DNA of 64,000 bases from Sulfuritalea hydrogenivorans sk43H (GCF_000828635.1 NZ_AP012547.1:124001-188000); one strand, 5' to 3'; counted from the stretch's first letter, positions 44,617 through 54,310 are shown. The notes: generated from the letters alone by a model not told the origin. Numbers and translations are program-made.

Positions 44617-45246
44617 TCACATTGAAGCAGTATCGTATCGCCAGCGGGTGTTATGCAAACGTACTACGATGTCCGGAAAGTCCGATTGTCTTTCAGCGGG
44701 GAGGCTCTTGTCGTTGAATTGACCATCCATCTGATTCCTGTAACGAACTAAGGCCTTCCGTACATTGCCATTTTCCCGGTCGAGAAACTCACGGAGCAAC
44801 GTGCACCCATAGCGAAGATTCACAAGGACATGAAAAAGATTGGCGTCAGTCGATCCGGCGCTTTTCGTCCAATACGGGGCAACCTGCATGTAGCCGCGAG
44901 CACCTCCCGAAGACACCGCATACTTCTTGAATCCGCTAGCCACATCAATAAGGCTCAACACCAACTGCGGGTCAAGATTGGCGCGTTTGGACTCAGCAAG
45001 TACCCCGTTCAGTAGAACCATACGTACCTCTCTATCGGAAACTCGGTCTTCCAATCGCTTCGACATGTCGGTAAGCCATGCTGATTTTTCGTAGCGTATA
45101 TGCAAGGATGGCGCCGAGGTTTCTGGTCGATTCTCTGTTTCCGCCGCAACCGATCCACACGCAGTTGTGACGAACAGCAGTGCTGCGAATCTGCCCATTT
45201 TTAGAGAACTCAGATATTTTCGGCCTTGGCATCTTGGATACTTCAT
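44617..45246 (-). CDS. Lytic-transglycosylase-like protein lacking the catalytic Glu
   Basis: 209 residues; signal sequence around MGRFAALLFVTTACGSVAAE, so a start at the Met at residue 17 (45198) is also possible. The SLT-type domain is recognisable from LDPQLVLSLIDVASGFKKYAV, then GGARGYMQVAPYW and NLRYGCTLLREFLDRENGNV. In active members the segment reads I-x-V-E-S-x-F; here the catalytic Glu position is Ala103 (codon GCT). The fold may be kept for binding peptidoglycan rather than cutting it, or the gene may be decaying. It lies in the variable region with unrelated small genes. Confidence 0.75.
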   Translation of the reverse strand: MKYPRCQGRKYLSSLKMGRFAALLFVTTACGSVAAETENRPETSAPSLHIRYEKSAWLTDMSKRLEDRVSDREVRMVLLNGVLAESKRANLDPQLVLSLIDVASGFKKYAVSSGGARGYMQVAPYWTKSAGSTDANLFHVLVNLRYGCTLLREFLDRENGNVRKALVRYRNQMDGQFNDKSLPAERQSDFPDIVVRLHNTRWRYDTASM

Positions 45247-45307
45247 CGCTTATCCGTTGGGTTCAGAATGGTCTGTGCTGAATTTTCACCGTTCGGGTGA
45301 TTCATGA

Positions 45308-45853
45308 CTATTTCGGCACCGCGGTATAGCCGGTGTTCCAGTGAACGCGAACGTCCTCGTCCCACTTCAATCCTGCGGCCGAAACTGCCCTGGAGAGAAT
45401 CTTTCGAATTTGCTGCTTGTTTACGTTTGTATCTGCGTACCAACCCTCACAAAGAAGAGTGCTGTGTTGAAGTGTCCATTCCCCTGACATGCCTGAAAAA
45501 AGTGCATTTCGATCTCGGGCCAAATACCGCCGACTGTAGGCCGAACGGCTCACTTCTTTCGCCATTGCATCACGTTTTTCTGGAAAACTCATCCACAACC
45601 GTTTGAGCACGGACAGGTAAATTGCGAGGTAGGTCGGGGATCGAAATATGTCTCCAAGATACACAAATCCGCGCCTGATGAAAGTGCGCTCCTGAGCCGG
45701 GGAAGCGCACACCGGCCTGGTCAGATTTTCGAGGGTACAGAATATTTCAGCCCTTTTCGTTGTAAGAGTCGCCATATAGGCCTCTGCAGTAGCGATGGCA
45801 GCTGAGATTTGGTCTGCTTCGTGCAAGAGATGATTGGGATCAGCGATCAGCAT
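45308..45853 (-). CDS. Hypothetical protein
   Basis: 181 residues from the ATG at 45853, preceded by a strong GGAGGA ribosome-binding site. No signal peptide or membrane segment. It starts with a helical segment (MLIADPNHLLHEADQISAAI) and ends with the unusual VHWNTGYTAVPK. Charged and aromatic residues are frequent (RLWMSFPEKRDAMAKEVSRS). I do not recognise a domain. A longer upstream extension of the frame overlaps the neighbouring MFS gene and is unlikely. Confidence 0.6.
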   Translation of the reverse strand: MLIADPNHLLHEADQISAAIATAEAYMATLTTKRAEIFCTLENLTRPVCASPAQERTFIRRGFVYLGDIFRSPTYLAIYLSVLKRLWMSFPEKRDAMAKEVSRSAYSRRYLARDRNALFSGMSGEWTLQHSTLLCEGWYADTNVNKQQIRKILSRAVSAAGLKWDEDVRVHWNTGYTAVPK

Positions 45854-45968
45854 GATTAAGTCCTCCGGATACGGGAAGCGGAATGACCGGATACTGTCTT
45901 GGGCAGGCCTCCGACGCCAGGTGCGCAACGGACGTATCGCGCCACCATGCAGGCGCGCGGGAATGCGG

Positions 45969-47207
45969 TCAGCGTTTGCCGCCGGCAAGTTTCAATGCCT
46001 CCGGCATCCGCCGCAGGCGCCAGATCACCACCGGGCCGAGCAGGCCGCCCAGTCCCAGCGTCGACCACGCCAGCCCCCACACCACGTGATCGGGCAGGCT
46101 GCCGCCGGCGCGGCCCCAGTCCAGCACCAAGCCGAAGACCCAGGGCGAAATCGCTCCGGCGCCGAAGCCGAGCACCGAACGCAGCGAGTAGGCGGCGCCG
46201 AGGTAGCGCGGATCGGTGAGTTCGGTCAGCGTCGTCGAATGGATCGAGGAATCGGCCACTCCGGTGACGTTGTAGAAGATCGCCACGGCGACCAGCAGGA
46301 ACATCGGCAGGCCGACCATCCAGCCGAAGCTGAAGGAACAGGCCAGGCTCGCAATCGACAGCAACAGGGTCACGCGGGTGCGGCCGAAGCGATCCGACAG
46401 CGATCCGCCGAGCACGCTGCCGACGACGGCGGCGAGATAGGTCAGCGCCGTCAGCGTGGCGCCGAGGCTCGCGGCGGCAGTACCGCCGCTGCCGCTCGTG
46501 ATTGCCGCGGCAGCCAGGAAAGCCGGCAGCCAGGCCCACAGGCCGAGCAGCTCCCAGGCATGGAAGGTATAGCCCCAGATCGACAGCATGGCCGGCTTGT
46601 TGCGCACCACTTCGCGCAGGCGGCTGCGATTGCCGTGGCCGCTGGGCGATGCGTGCACGACATTCGGCACCTCGCGCAGCGACCAATAGCCGAGGACCAT
46701 CCCCAGCAGCGGGAAACAGGCGGTGACGACGAATGCGCCGCGCCAGCCCGCCAGCGGGATCATGGCGCTGGCGATGAGCAGGCCGATGGCGTAGCCGAGC
46801 GACGCGGCGGCGAGGTAGTAGCCCATCGCACGTCCCTGCCGTTCACGCACCCGTTGTGCGACGATGGCCAGCCCCGGCGTGTACGAACCGCCCGAGCACA
46901 GGCCGGTCAGGCCGTAGAGCAGCAGCGCCGAAACGAAGCCGTCGGCGAACAGGGCGAACAGCAGTCCGCTGACGACTGCCGCACCGCCGGACAGCAGGTA
47001 GATGCGCCGCGCGCCATGGCGGTCGGAAAGGAAGCCGACCGAAAACAAGGAGACCAGGAAGCCGACGTGATAGGCCGACTGCACCATCCCGGCCTGCCAC
47101 GCGCTCATCTGCCAGTCGGTGCGCAGCAGCGGCAACACCGCCGACCAGGCGGTGAACATCGTCGCGAAGGCAGCGCGCGCCGCGCAGAACTGGAGCAACC
47201 AGGGCAT
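45969..47207 (-). CDS. MFS transporter
   Basis: 412 residues with twelve predicted membrane segments. The motif after helix 2 reads VGFLSDRHGARR and the one in the second half GGSLSDRFGRTRV, both typical of the superfamily. The C-terminal SIHSTTLTELTDPRYLGAAY suggests a cyanate/nitrate-type or drug-type group, but the substrate is open. It faces metK divergently with a ~250-base gap holding the metK leader. It marks the right border of the variable region. Confidence 0.88.
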   Translation of the reverse strand: MPWLLQFCAARAAFATMFTAWSAVLPLLRTDWQMSAWQAGMVQSAYHVGFLVSLFSVGFLSDRHGARRIYLLSGGAAVVSGLLFALFADGFVSALLLYGLTGLCSGGSYTPGLAIVAQRVRERQGRAMGYYLAAASLGYAIGLLIASAMIPLAGWRGAFVVTACFPLLGMVLGYWSLREVPNVVHASPSGHGNRSRLREVVRNKPAMLSIWGYTFHAWELLGLWAWLPAFLAAAAITSGSGGTAAASLGATLTALTYLAAVVGSVLGGSLSDRFGRTRVTLLLSIASLACSFSFGWMVGLPMFLLVAVAIFYNVTGVADSSIHSTTLTELTDPRYLGAAYSLRSVLGFGAGAISPWVFGLVLDWGRAGGSLPDHVVWGLAWSTLGLGGLLGPVVIWRLRRMPEALKLAGGKR

Positions 47208-47310
47208 GGGCGCAGTTTAGAGCCTATTCCCCGTGGAATAGACAGGCACCAAACAGGGTCATTCGCCGGCGCCCGATTGACGGCCATGCCACGCTGCGCT
47301 TAAAATGCGC

Positions 47311-47446
47311 GCTGTTCCGCCGAGTTAAATGACAACTTGCGTGGCGGAGAACACCGGCGACGGTGGGAAAACAAATAGCGCTAAAGCGTCGCCCGCTCAC
47401 GCCTCAAAGCTGGCCTCGCCGCAGCAATGAGGCGTTTTTGTTTATG
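47311..47446 (+). promoter_or_regulatory. Structured metK leader ending in a terminator-like hairpin
   Basis: Hairpin GTTCCGCC / GGCGGAGAAC (47314-47352, with a two-base bulge), then GGCGAC (47356) pairing with GTCGCC (47388) around TAGCGCTAAAGC, then a terminator-like stem CGCCTC (47400) / GAGGCG (47429) followed by TTTTTGTTT, ending about 16 bases before the metK start. Such an order (structure, then terminator, then start) is typical of metabolite-controlled attenuation. I could not match it to a named S-adenosylmethionine riboswitch class. Confidence 0.5.
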
Positions 47447-47456
47447 GAGCGAGATC

Positions 47457-48623
47457 ATGTCGAACGATTTTTTCTTCACTTCCGAGTCGGTTTCGGAAGG
47501 CCATCCGGACAAGGTGTCCGACCAGATTTCCGACGCCATCCTCGACGCCATCCTGGCGCAGGACCCGCATTCCCGCGTCGCCGCTGAAACCCTGTGCAAC
47601 ACCGGCCTCGTGGTGCTGGCCGGCGAGATCACCACGAATGCCACCGTCGATTACATCGGCGTCGCGCGCAACGTGCTGAAGCGCATCGGCTACGACAACA
47701 CCGAGTACGGCATCGACTACAAGGGCTGCGCCGTGCTGGTGGCCTACGACAAGCAATCGCCCGACATCGCGCAGGGCGTGAACAAGGCCTACGACGACAA
47801 CCTGAACCAGGGCGCCGGCGACCAGGGCCTGATGTTCGGCTACGCCTGCGACGAAACGCCGGTGCTGATGCCGCTGCCGATCTACCTCTCGCACCGCCTG
47901 GTCGAGCGCCAGTCGATGTTGCGCCGCGACGGCCGCCTGCCCTGGCTGCGCCCCGACGCCAAGTCGCAAGTGACGATCCGCTACCAGGACGGCAAGGCGC
48001 ATTCGATCGACACCGTGGTGGTCTCCACCCAGCATGCACCGGACATCGAGCTGCCGCAGATCCGCGAAGCCGTGATCGAGGAAATCATCAAGCCGATGCT
48101 GCCCAAGGAACTGATCAAGGGCGAGATCAAGTACCTGGTCAATCCGACTGGCCGCTTCGTCGTCGGCGGTCCGCAGGGCGACTGCGGCCTGACCGGGCGC
48201 AAGATCATCGTCGACACCTACGGCGGCGCGGCGCCCCACGGCGGCGGCGCATTTTCCGGCAAGGATCCCTCCAAGGTCGACCGTTCCGCCGCCTATGCCG
48301 GCCGCTACGTGGCGAAGAACATCGTCGCCGCGGGACTCGCCAGCAAGTGCCTGGTGCAGATTTCCTACGCCATCGGCGTCGCCGAGCCGACCTCGGTCTG
48401 GGTCACCACGCAGGGTACCGGCAAGGTCGCCGACGCCACCATCGCCGAACTGGTGAAGAAGCATTTCGACCTGCGGCCGAAGGGCATCGTGCAGATGCTC
48501 AACCTGCTGCGTCCGATCTACGAAAAGACCGCCGCCTACGGCCACTTCGGCCGCGACGAGCCGGAATTTACGTGGGAAGCGACCGACAAGGCTGCCGCGC
48601 TGCGCGCGGATGCGGGGCTGTAA
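47457..48623 (+). CDS. metK: S-adenosylmethionine synthetase
   Basis: 388 residues from the ATG at 47457 ([20 protein letters not shown], with the ATP-binding His in GHPDK). Other signatures: [15 protein letters not shown], and [20 protein letters not shown]. It makes S-adenosylmethionine from methionine and ATP. An upstream in-frame ATG at 47427 lies inside the terminator-like stem and is not used. In related genomes metK is usually next to the lpxL-type genes; here a ~7-kb stretch intervenes. Confidence 0.97.
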   Translation: MSNDFFFTSESVSEGHPDKVSDQISDAILDAILAQDPHSRVAAETLCNTGLVVLAGEITTNATVDYIGVARNVLKRIGYDNTEYGIDYKGCAVLVAYDKQSPDIAQGVNKAYDDNLNQGAGDQGLMFGYACDETPVLMPLPIYLSHRLVERQSMLRRDGRLPWLRPDAKSQVTIRYQDGKAHSIDTVVVSTQHAPDIELPQIREAVIEEIIKPMLPKELIKGEIKYLVNPTGRFVVGGPQGDCGLTGRKIIVDTYGGAAPHGGGAFSGKDPSKVDRSAAYAGRYVAKNIVAAGLASKCLVQISYAIGVAEPTSVWVTTQGTGKVADATIAELVKKHFDLRPKGIVQMLNLLRPIYEKTAAYGHFGRDEPEFTWEATDKAAALRADAGL

Positions 48624-48865
48624 GCACGGCGCCTTGGCTGTGCTTCGTCGCAGGCTAACCTGCCCGGTTTCATCGGCAGGTTAAGGTCCGCAGGGCCGGC
48701 CGAAGACAAAGCCCCGTCGCTGCTGCATTGAGGGCCGACGCCGGCTTGTAAGTCCATTTCATCGCAAGGGAAATGGCCCGTTCGCGGGCCATTTCTTTTT
48801 GCGCGGCAACTTTTTGTCCCGCCATGGGTCGATAATGTTCAGGTCTGAAGGATTCGGGAAACGAC
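48624..48865. other. metK downstream region with several hairpins
   Basis: No gene. Contains hairpin AGCACGGC / GGCTGTGCT just after metK, AACCTGCC / GGCAGGTT around 48655-48680, and the terminator at 48770. Several self-complementary GCCGGC segments lie between them. This could be a 3'-UTR-derived small RNA or a leader for the downstream genes. Confidence 0.4.
48770..48800 (+). terminator. Rho-independent terminator
   Basis: Perfect 11-bp stem GAAATGGCCCG / CGGGCCATTTC around TTCG, followed by five T. It ends the metK transcript. Confidence 0.93.
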
Positions 48866-49249
48866 ATGCACGATCTGGCAAAAAATGTTTTGGGCGGGCT
48901 CCTGCAGCCCTGCAGCACCGATCCGATGACCGGGTTTTTCCGCACCGGCGATTGTCAGGTGACGGAAGAGGACATCGGGAACCACGGCGTTTGCATCATC
49001 GCCAGCGCGGCTTTTCTGGCCTTCTCGAAATCGCGCGGCAACGACTTGTCCACTCCGCATCCCGAGTTCGAGTTCCCCGGCCTGAAGCCGGGCGATCGCT
49101 GGTGCCTGTGTTCCGCCCGCTGGCTGGAAGCGCTGCAGGCCGGCATGGCGCCACCCGTCGTGCTCGAAGCGACCTCGGCCGCCGCGCTTGAAGTCGTGCG
49201 CCTGGCCGACCTCAAGCGTTATGCCGTCAAACTCGACCAGGAGAAGTGA
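48866..49249 (+). CDS. DUF2237 family protein
   Basis: 127 residues with the family pattern NVLGGLLQPCSTDPMTGFFR at the N-terminus and PGLKPGDRWCLCSARWLEAL in the second half, which carry conserved Cys and Trp residues. Function unknown in the literature I recall; the members are small soluble proteins. It overlaps the glutathione peroxidase start (TGATG), so both belong to one operon. Confidence 0.9.
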   Translation: MHDLAKNVLGGLLQPCSTDPMTGFFRTGDCQVTEEDIGNHGVCIIASAAFLAFSKSRGNDLSTPHPEFEFPGLKPGDRWCLCSARWLEALQAGMAPPVVLEATSAAALEVVRLADLKRYAVKLDQEK

Positions 49250-49728
49250 TGAGCGACTTGTACAAACTCTCTGCCCGCCGTATCGATGGCGGGAAGCAGT
49301 CGATGAAGGACTACAAGGGCAAGGTGCTCCTGATCGTCAACACGGCCAGCGGCTGCGGCTTCACCCCGCAATACGCCGGGCTCGAAGCCTTGTGGCAGAA
49401 GTACGGCGAGCGCGGCCTGGTGGTGCTGGGTTTTCCCTGCAACCAGTTCGGTGGCCAGGAGCCGGGCGACGAAGCCGCCATTGGTGAATTCTGCAGCCTG
49501 ACCTACGACGTGAGCTTCCCGATGTTCGCCAAGGTCGATGTCAATGGCGGGGATACCCATCCGATCTTCGCCTTCCTGAAAAAAGCTGCGCCGGGCTTGC
49601 TCGGCACTGAAGGCATCAAGTGGAATTTCACCAAATTCCTGGTTGACCGCGAAGGCAATGTCGTCGCTCGCTATGCATCGGCGCACAAGCCGGAAGACAT
49701 GGCCGACGACATCGAAAAGCTGCTTTGA
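49249..49728 (+). CDS. Glutathione peroxidase family protein
   Basis: 159 residues. Catalytic triad members are visible: peroxidatic Cys in NTASGCGFTPQY, Gln in FPCNQFGGQEPG (which also has the resolving Cys), and Trp in KWNFTKFLVD. It reduces hydroperoxides with glutathione or thioredoxin. The ATG overlaps the DUF2237 stop; the end overlaps the TTG start of the lipocalin gene. Confidence 0.93.
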   Translation: MSDLYKLSARRIDGGKQSMKDYKGKVLLIVNTASGCGFTPQYAGLEALWQKYGERGLVVLGFPCNQFGGQEPGDEAAIGEFCSLTYDVSFPMFAKVDVNGGDTHPIFAFLKKAAPGLLGTEGIKWNFTKFLVDREGNVVARYASAHKPEDMADDIEKLL

Positions 49729-50264
49729 TCCGTCCCGCACTGCTGCGCATCGCGCTCGCGCTGCTCGCTTCGCTGGCCATGCCGGCCAGGGCGGGGGTAC
49801 CGGTGAGCAGCGTGCCGGTCCTGGACCTCGCCCGCTACGCCGGCAAGTGGTACGAGATTGCCAGCTTTCCGATGGTCTTCCAGCGCCAGTGCATCGGCGA
49901 CACCACCGCCGAGTACGGGCTGACTCCGGAAGGCGATGTGTCGGTCACCAATCGCTGCCGTACCGAGAGCGGATTCGATCAGGCGAAGGGTAGCGCCACG
50001 GTGGTGGACGGCAGCGGCAACGCCCGGCTCAAGGTGTCGTTCTTCTGGCCGTTTCGATCGGACTACTGGGTGCTCGGACTCGATCCCGAGTATCGCTGGG
50101 CAGTGGTCGGCAACCCCAACCGCAAGTATCTCTGGGTGCTGTCGCGGACTCCGCAACTGTCGAAGGACCTGCTCGATGAGGCGCTCAAGACCGCCGCGAC
50201 GCAGGGCTTCGACCTGACGCAACTGCGCTACACGAGACAGGGCGAAGCGGAGAAATCGCGCTAG
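49725..50264 (+). CDS. blc: Bacterial lipocalin
   Basis: 179 residues starting with TTG that overlaps the glutathione peroxidase stop. A signal peptide ([18 protein letters not shown]) precedes the lipocalin barrel with [19 protein letters not shown] (the GxW motif) and [19 protein letters not shown], then the C-terminal [14 protein letters not shown]. Blc-type lipocalins bind fatty acids or lysophospholipids at the outer membrane under stress. Unlike E. coli Blc it has no lipobox and looks secreted to the periplasm. Its TAG shares CTAG with the convergent ychJ stop. Confidence 0.9.
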   Translation: MIRPALLRIALALLASLAMPARAGVPVSSVPVLDLARYAGKWYEIASFPMVFQRQCIGDTTAEYGLTPEGDVSVTNRCRTESGFDQAKGSATVVDGSGNARLKVSFFWPFRSDYWVLGLDPEYRWAVVGNPNRKYLWVLSRTPQLSKDLLDEALKTAATQGFDLTQLRYTRQGEAEKSR

Positions 50265-50689
50265 TCCGCGCGGGCGGAGACTCCGCCGTCAACCACGCCA
50301 TCGACGTAGTACCAGCGCCCATCCTCGCGCACGAAGCGGCTGATCTCGTGCATGCGCTGCGCCCGCCCGCCGAGCTTGCAGCGGGCGACGAATTCCACGG
50401 TGGCGGCATCGCCGGTTTGCGTACTCGCCTTGACTTCCAGGCCCAGCCACTTCGGCCGGGGCTCCGCTGCGAGATTCAGTGCGGAGGGACGCGTGGACGC
50501 ATGCCAGGTGGCCAGCAGATAGTCCTCCAGTCCGAGCACATAGGCGCTGTAGCGCGAGCGCATCAGCGACTCGGCGTCGGGCGCCGGGCTTCCCTCGTGA
50601 AGCGGGCCGCAGCACGCCGCGTAGGCGAGCGGGCGGCCGCAGGGGCAAGGCGTCACTGCGGCTTGCCGGTTTCGGGCGGTAGCGCGCAT
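50261..50689 (-). CDS. ychJ: YchJ-like protein with SEC-C-type zinc motif
   Basis: 142 residues. N-terminal [19 protein letters not shown] is the SEC-C-type Cys cluster; the rest ([38 protein letters not shown]) matches the UPF0225/YchJ family (NTF2-like fold). Function unknown. The stop (CTA on +) overlaps the stop of blc. It follows a 78-residue membrane protein gene and dacB in the same direction, with overlaps. Confidence 0.88.
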   Translation of the reverse strand: MRATARNRQAAVTPCPCGRPLAYAACCGPLHEGSPAPDAESLMRSRYSAYVLGLEDYLLATWHASTRPSALNLAAEPRPKWLGLEVKASTQTGDAATVEFVARCKLGGRAQRMHEISRFVREDGRWYYVDGVVDGGVSARAD

Positions 50690-50889
50690 TTCTGGCAGTC
50701 GGGCTGGCCGAAGGGCGAGATGTAGCGCCACCAGATCCAGACCAGCAGCGGCAGCACGCCGATCAGTGCGATGTCGCTCCAGCCCGGTTGTGCCAGTTCG
50801 CCTTTCCACCACGCCACGGCGGCGTGCAGGGCTTCGATCAGCAGCACCATGTAGGCGAAGGCAACGACGAGGAGCGCGGCGCGCTTCAT
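50653..50889 (-). CDS. Small membrane protein with C-terminal CxxC
   Basis: 78 residues with two membrane segments ([20 protein letters not shown] and [18 protein letters not shown]) and a Cys pair in [12 protein letters not shown] at the end. No family recognised. The ATG overlaps the dacB stop and the 3' end overlaps ychJ, so it is translated between them. Its place next to dacB hints at an envelope role, without direct proof. Confidence 0.7.
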   Translation of the reverse strand: MKRAALLVVAFAYMVLLIEALHAAVAWWKGELAQPGWSDIALIGVLPLLVWIWWRYISPFGQPDCQKCALPPETGKPQ

Positions 50890-52304
50890 GTGCCGCGTCC
50901 CGCGTAGACCCATTCCAGCAGCGCATCCTGTGCCGGCTGCGCTGCTCCGGCATGGGCGTGATTGACGAAGAACACCACGATCCAGCGCCGGCCCGTCTTG
51001 TCCAGCACATAGCCGGCGATGCTGCGCACGCCCTCCAGCGAACCGGTCTTGATGTGCGCCTGTCCTGCAACGCCGTTCTGCTTGAGGCGCTTCCTCATCG
51101 TGCCGTCGGTGGCCGTCACCGGCAGGGACGCCATCAGCTCCGGCATCACCGAACTGCGCCATGCCGCCTGCAAGACGCGCCCCAGGCCTTCGGCGGAAAT
51201 CCGCTCGCGGCGCGACAGGCCGGAGCCGTTTTCCAGGACCAGCTCCGGAATGCCGAGGCCGCGCGCGTCGAGCCAGGAACGAATCGCCGCATCGGCATCG
51301 TCGGTGTTTGCCGGCCGCCGTCCGGCCTCCATGCCCAGCGTCAGGAACAGCTGGCGCGCCATGACGTTGTTGGAGAATTTGTTGATGTCGCGCACCACTT
51401 CGGCAAGAGTCGGCGATGGCAGCACGCCGACCGCGCGCGCGTCGGCCGGCACCATGCCTTCGCGTACCCCGCCGGTCAGCGAACCGCCGAGCTCCGCCCA
51501 CAGCTGGAGGAAAACGCCGAGCACGAATTGCGGGTGTTCCATCACGGCGATGTTCCAGCGCTCCTCGCCGCAGCTTTGGGGAAACACCCCGGTCAGCACC
51601 AGGCGCGTCGTCGTGCCGTGGCTGAAGGTGTCGGCGCGCAGGCGCTCCTTCCAGTCGCCGCAGCCATTGCCGTTGCCCAGCTTGATCTGGTTGACCAGGT
51701 CGAGGTTGGTCGGCGCCGGCTCCATGGCGACCGTCAGCGTCCTGTTCGCGGGATCGGGAATCAATTGCAGCGTGACCGCCTTGAAGTTCACCAGGAGGGC
51801 ATCCGGCGCGACGTTGTAGGGCCGCATCGGTTGCGCGTCGAAGCGTGCCGGGTCGGCTCCATTCACCGCAAAGGCGCCGCGGTCGAGCACCAGGTCACCG
51901 CGAATCTCGCGAATGCCGCGTGCGCGGATCTGTCGCAGCAAGCGCTCGAACTGGTCGTAGGTCAGCTTGGGATCGCCGCCGCCGCGCAGGTGCAGATCGC
52001 CGGTCAGGACACCGTCGTTGAGCGCGCCGTTGGCAAAGGCTTCGGTCTTCCAGACATAGGCCGGGCCCAGCAGGTCGAGCGCGGCATAGGTGGTGACCAG
52101 CTTCATGGTCGAGGCGGGGTTCAGGGCGGCGCGTGCGTTCACCGCGAGGCGCGGCTTGGCGGCGTCAACTTCGCCGACCCACAATGCGGTTGCCGCCACC
52201 GGAATGCCGGCGCCCTTGAGCGCCTGCGCCACCGGGGCGGGCAGGTCGTTGGCGCGCGTAGTCGTGGCGCACAGCCAGAGCAGGGCAAGCAGCAGTTTTC
52301 GCAT
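50886..52304 (-). CDS. dacB: D-alanyl-D-alanine carboxypeptidase/endopeptidase (PBP4)
   Basis: 472 residues from the ATG at 52304, with a signal peptide ([17 protein letters not shown]). Peptidase S13 motifs: SxxK in [18 protein letters not shown], SxN in [14 protein letters not shown], and KTG in [16 protein letters not shown]. It trims pentapeptides and cleaves peptidoglycan crosslinks in the periplasm. Divergent from the acetoacetyl-CoA synthetase gene. A small membrane-protein gene follows with overlap. Confidence 0.95.
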   Translation of the reverse strand: MRKLLLALLWLCATTTRANDLPAPVAQALKGAGIPVAATALWVGEVDAAKPRLAVNARAALNPASTMKLVTTYAALDLLGPAYVWKTEAFANGALNDGVLTGDLHLRGGGDPKLTYDQFERLLRQIRARGIREIRGDLVLDRGAFAVNGADPARFDAQPMRPYNVAPDALLVNFKAVTLQLIPDPANRTLTVAMEPAPTNLDLVNQIKLGNGNGCGDWKERLRADTFSHGTTTRLVLTGVFPQSCGEERWNIAVMEHPQFVLGVFLQLWAELGGSLTGGVREGMVPADARAVGVLPSPTLAEVVRDINKFSNNVMARQLFLTLGMEAGRRPANTDDADAAIRSWLDARGLGIPELVLENGSGLSRRERISAEGLGRVLQAAWRSSVMPELMASLPVTATDGTMRKRLKQNGVAGQAHIKTGSLEGVRSIAGYVLDKTGRRWIVVFFVNHAHAGAAQPAQDALLEWVYAGRGT

Positions 52305-52351
52305 GGGCGTGATCTTATAGAATCGCGGGCAGAACGAGGAGAAGATCACGC

Positions 52352-54310
52352 ATGAATAATCCTGCCTGGCGGCCCTCGGCCGCCACGATCAGCGCAGCGA
52401 AGATCACGGCTTTCAGCAACTGGCTGGCGGCCGAGCGCGGACTGAAATTCGCGGACTACGATGCACTCTGGCGCTGGTCGGTGGAGGATCTCGAAGGCTT
52501 CTGGGGCGCGGTCTGGGATTACTTCGCGATCCCCGCCGCGACGCCGCGCACGCGGGTTCTGGCCGATGCCCGGATGCCCGGCGCGCAATGGTTTCCCGGC
52601 GTGACGATGAACTACGTCGAGCAGGTGTTTCGCCATGTTACGCCCAACCGCCCGGCCGTCATTTCGCGCAACGAGGCCGGCGTCGACCGCGAGCTGGGCT
52701 GGCCGGAACTGCGGCGCCAGGTCGGTGCGCTGGCGGCCAGCCTGCGCGGCATGGGCGTCGGGCGCGGCGACCGCGTGGTGGCCTATCTGCCCAACATTCC
52801 GGAAACCGTCGTCGCCTTCCTCGCCGTTGCCAGCCTTGGCGCGATCTGGTCGGCCTGCTCGCCGGACATGGGGCGCATCGCCGTGCTCGACCGTTTTCGC
52901 CAGATCGCGCCGAAGGTGCTGATCGCCGTAGACGGCTACCAGTACGGCGGCAAGTCCTACGATCGCCGCGAACTGATCCACGAACTGCTGGCCGAACTGC
53001 CCAGTATCGACCACATGGTACTGCTGCCGAGTTTCGACGAGCAGGCCGATCCGGCGGAGTTCGCCAGCTGCACGGGCTGGGCCGCTGCAACGGCAGGCAG
53101 CGAGCCGCTGCAAGTCGACCATCCGCTGTGGGTCGTCTATTCCTCGGGCACCACCGGCCTGCCCAAGCCCATCGTGCATTCGCATGGCGGCATCGTCATC
53201 GAGCATGTCAAGCTCGGCGCCTTCCATCTCGACCTCGGCCCGGAGGACCGCTACCACTGGTATTCGAGCAGCGGCTGGATCATGTGGAATTGCCAGCTGA
53301 TCGGCCTGCTGATGGGCAGCACCATCTGCATCTACGACGGCAACCCGGGTTGGCCGGACTGGAACGCGCTGTGGCGTTTCGTCGGCGAAAAGCGCGTGAC
53401 GTTTTTCGGCGCCGGCGCAGCCTTCTTTCTGTCCTGCCTCAAGGCCCATGTCGAGCCGAACGAGGTTGCCGACCTGTCGGCGTTGCGCGTGGTCGGCTCC
53501 ACCGGCTCGCCGCTGCCGGAGGAAGGCTATCAATGGATTTACGACCACGTGCGGCCGGACATCTGGATCAATCCGATTTCCGGCGGCACCGATTTTGCCG
53601 GCTGTTTCGTCGGCGGCGTGGCGACGCTGCCGGTCTATCTGGGCGAGATGCAGTGCCGCTGCCTCGGCGCAAAAGTGGAAGCCTGGAACGAAGCCGGCAA
53701 GGCGCTGATCGACGAAGTCGGCGAACTGGTGTGCAGCGCGCCGATGCCTTCGATGCCGCTGAAATTCTGGAACGACCCCGAAGACCGCCGCTACCGCGAG
53801 AGCTACTTCGACATGTACCCGGGTGTCTGGCGCCACGGCGACTGGCTGCGCATCACGCCGCATGGCGGCGCGATCATCTACGGCCGTTCCGATGCCACCA
53901 TCAACCGCCACGGCATCCGCATGGGCACCAGCGAGCTGTATCGCGCCGTCGAGGAACTGCCGGAAGTGCTGGACAGCCTGGTGGTCGATCTGGAATTCCT
54001 CGGCCGCGAATCGTATATGCCGCTGTTCGTCGTCCTGCGTCCCGGCCATGAGCTGACGAAGCAACTCGAAGCCACCTTGCGCGAGCGGATCAAGGTCGCG
54101 CTGTCGGCGCGCCACGTGCCCAACGAGATCTTCCAGGTGGCCGAGGTTCCGCGCACGCTGTCCGGCAAGAAGATGGAACTGCCGGTGAAGAAGCTGCTGC
54201 TCGGCCACGCCCTGGACAAGATCGCCAACCCGGACGCGATGGCCAATCCCGCCAGCCTGCAATGGTTCGTCGACTTTGCGATGCGTCGCGCAGCGGAGCG
54301 CGCGGCATGA
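52352..54310 (+). CDS. Acetoacetyl-CoA synthetase
   Basis: 652 residues of the acyl-adenylate family, length typical for acetoacetate--CoA ligase. Visible parts: N-terminal ACAS_N segment, the AMP-binding loop YSSGTTGLPKPIVHSHGG, GSTGSPLPEEGYQW, and the C-terminal lysine region VPRTLSGKKMELPVKKLLLG. It activates acetoacetate (or a related short oxo-acid) with CoA for use in lipid or polyhydroxyalkanoate metabolism. Its stop overlaps the start of the flavin reductase gene by four bases. Confidence 0.9.
   Translation: MNNPAWRPSAATISAAKITAFSNWLAAERGLKFADYDALWRWSVEDLEGFWGAVWDYFAIPAATPRTRVLADARMPGAQWFPGVTMNYVEQVFRHVTPNRPAVISRNEAGVDRELGWPELRRQVGALAASLRGMGVGRGDRVVAYLPNIPETVVAFLAVASLGAIWSACSPDMGRIAVLDRFRQIAPKVLIAVDGYQYGGKSYDRRELIHELLAELPSIDHMVLLPSFDEQADPAEFASCTGWAAATAGSEPLQVDHPLWVVYSSGTTGLPKPIVHSHGGIVIEHVKLGAFHLDLGPEDRYHWYSSSGWIMWNCQLIGLLMGSTICIYDGNPGWPDWNALWRFVGEKRVTFFGAGAAFFLSCLKAHVEPNEVADLSALRVVGSTGSPLPEEGYQWIYDHVRPDIWINPISGGTDFAGCFVGGVATLPVYLGEMQCRCLGAKVEAWNEAGKALIDEVGELVCSAPMPSMPLKFWNDPEDRRYRESYFDMYPGVWRHGDWLRITPHGGAIIYGRSDATINRHGIRMGTSELYRAVEELPEVLDSLVVDLEFLGRESYMPLFVVLRPGHELTKQLEATLRERIKVALSARHVPNEIFQVAEVPRTLSGKKMELPVKKLLLGHALDKIANPDAMANPASLQWFVDFAMRRAAERAA

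Noticed and set aside
47311..47456. Assignment of the metK leader to a named SAM or SAH riboswitch
   Set aside because: Key conserved bases of the classes I know could not be aligned; kept as an unclassified structured leader.
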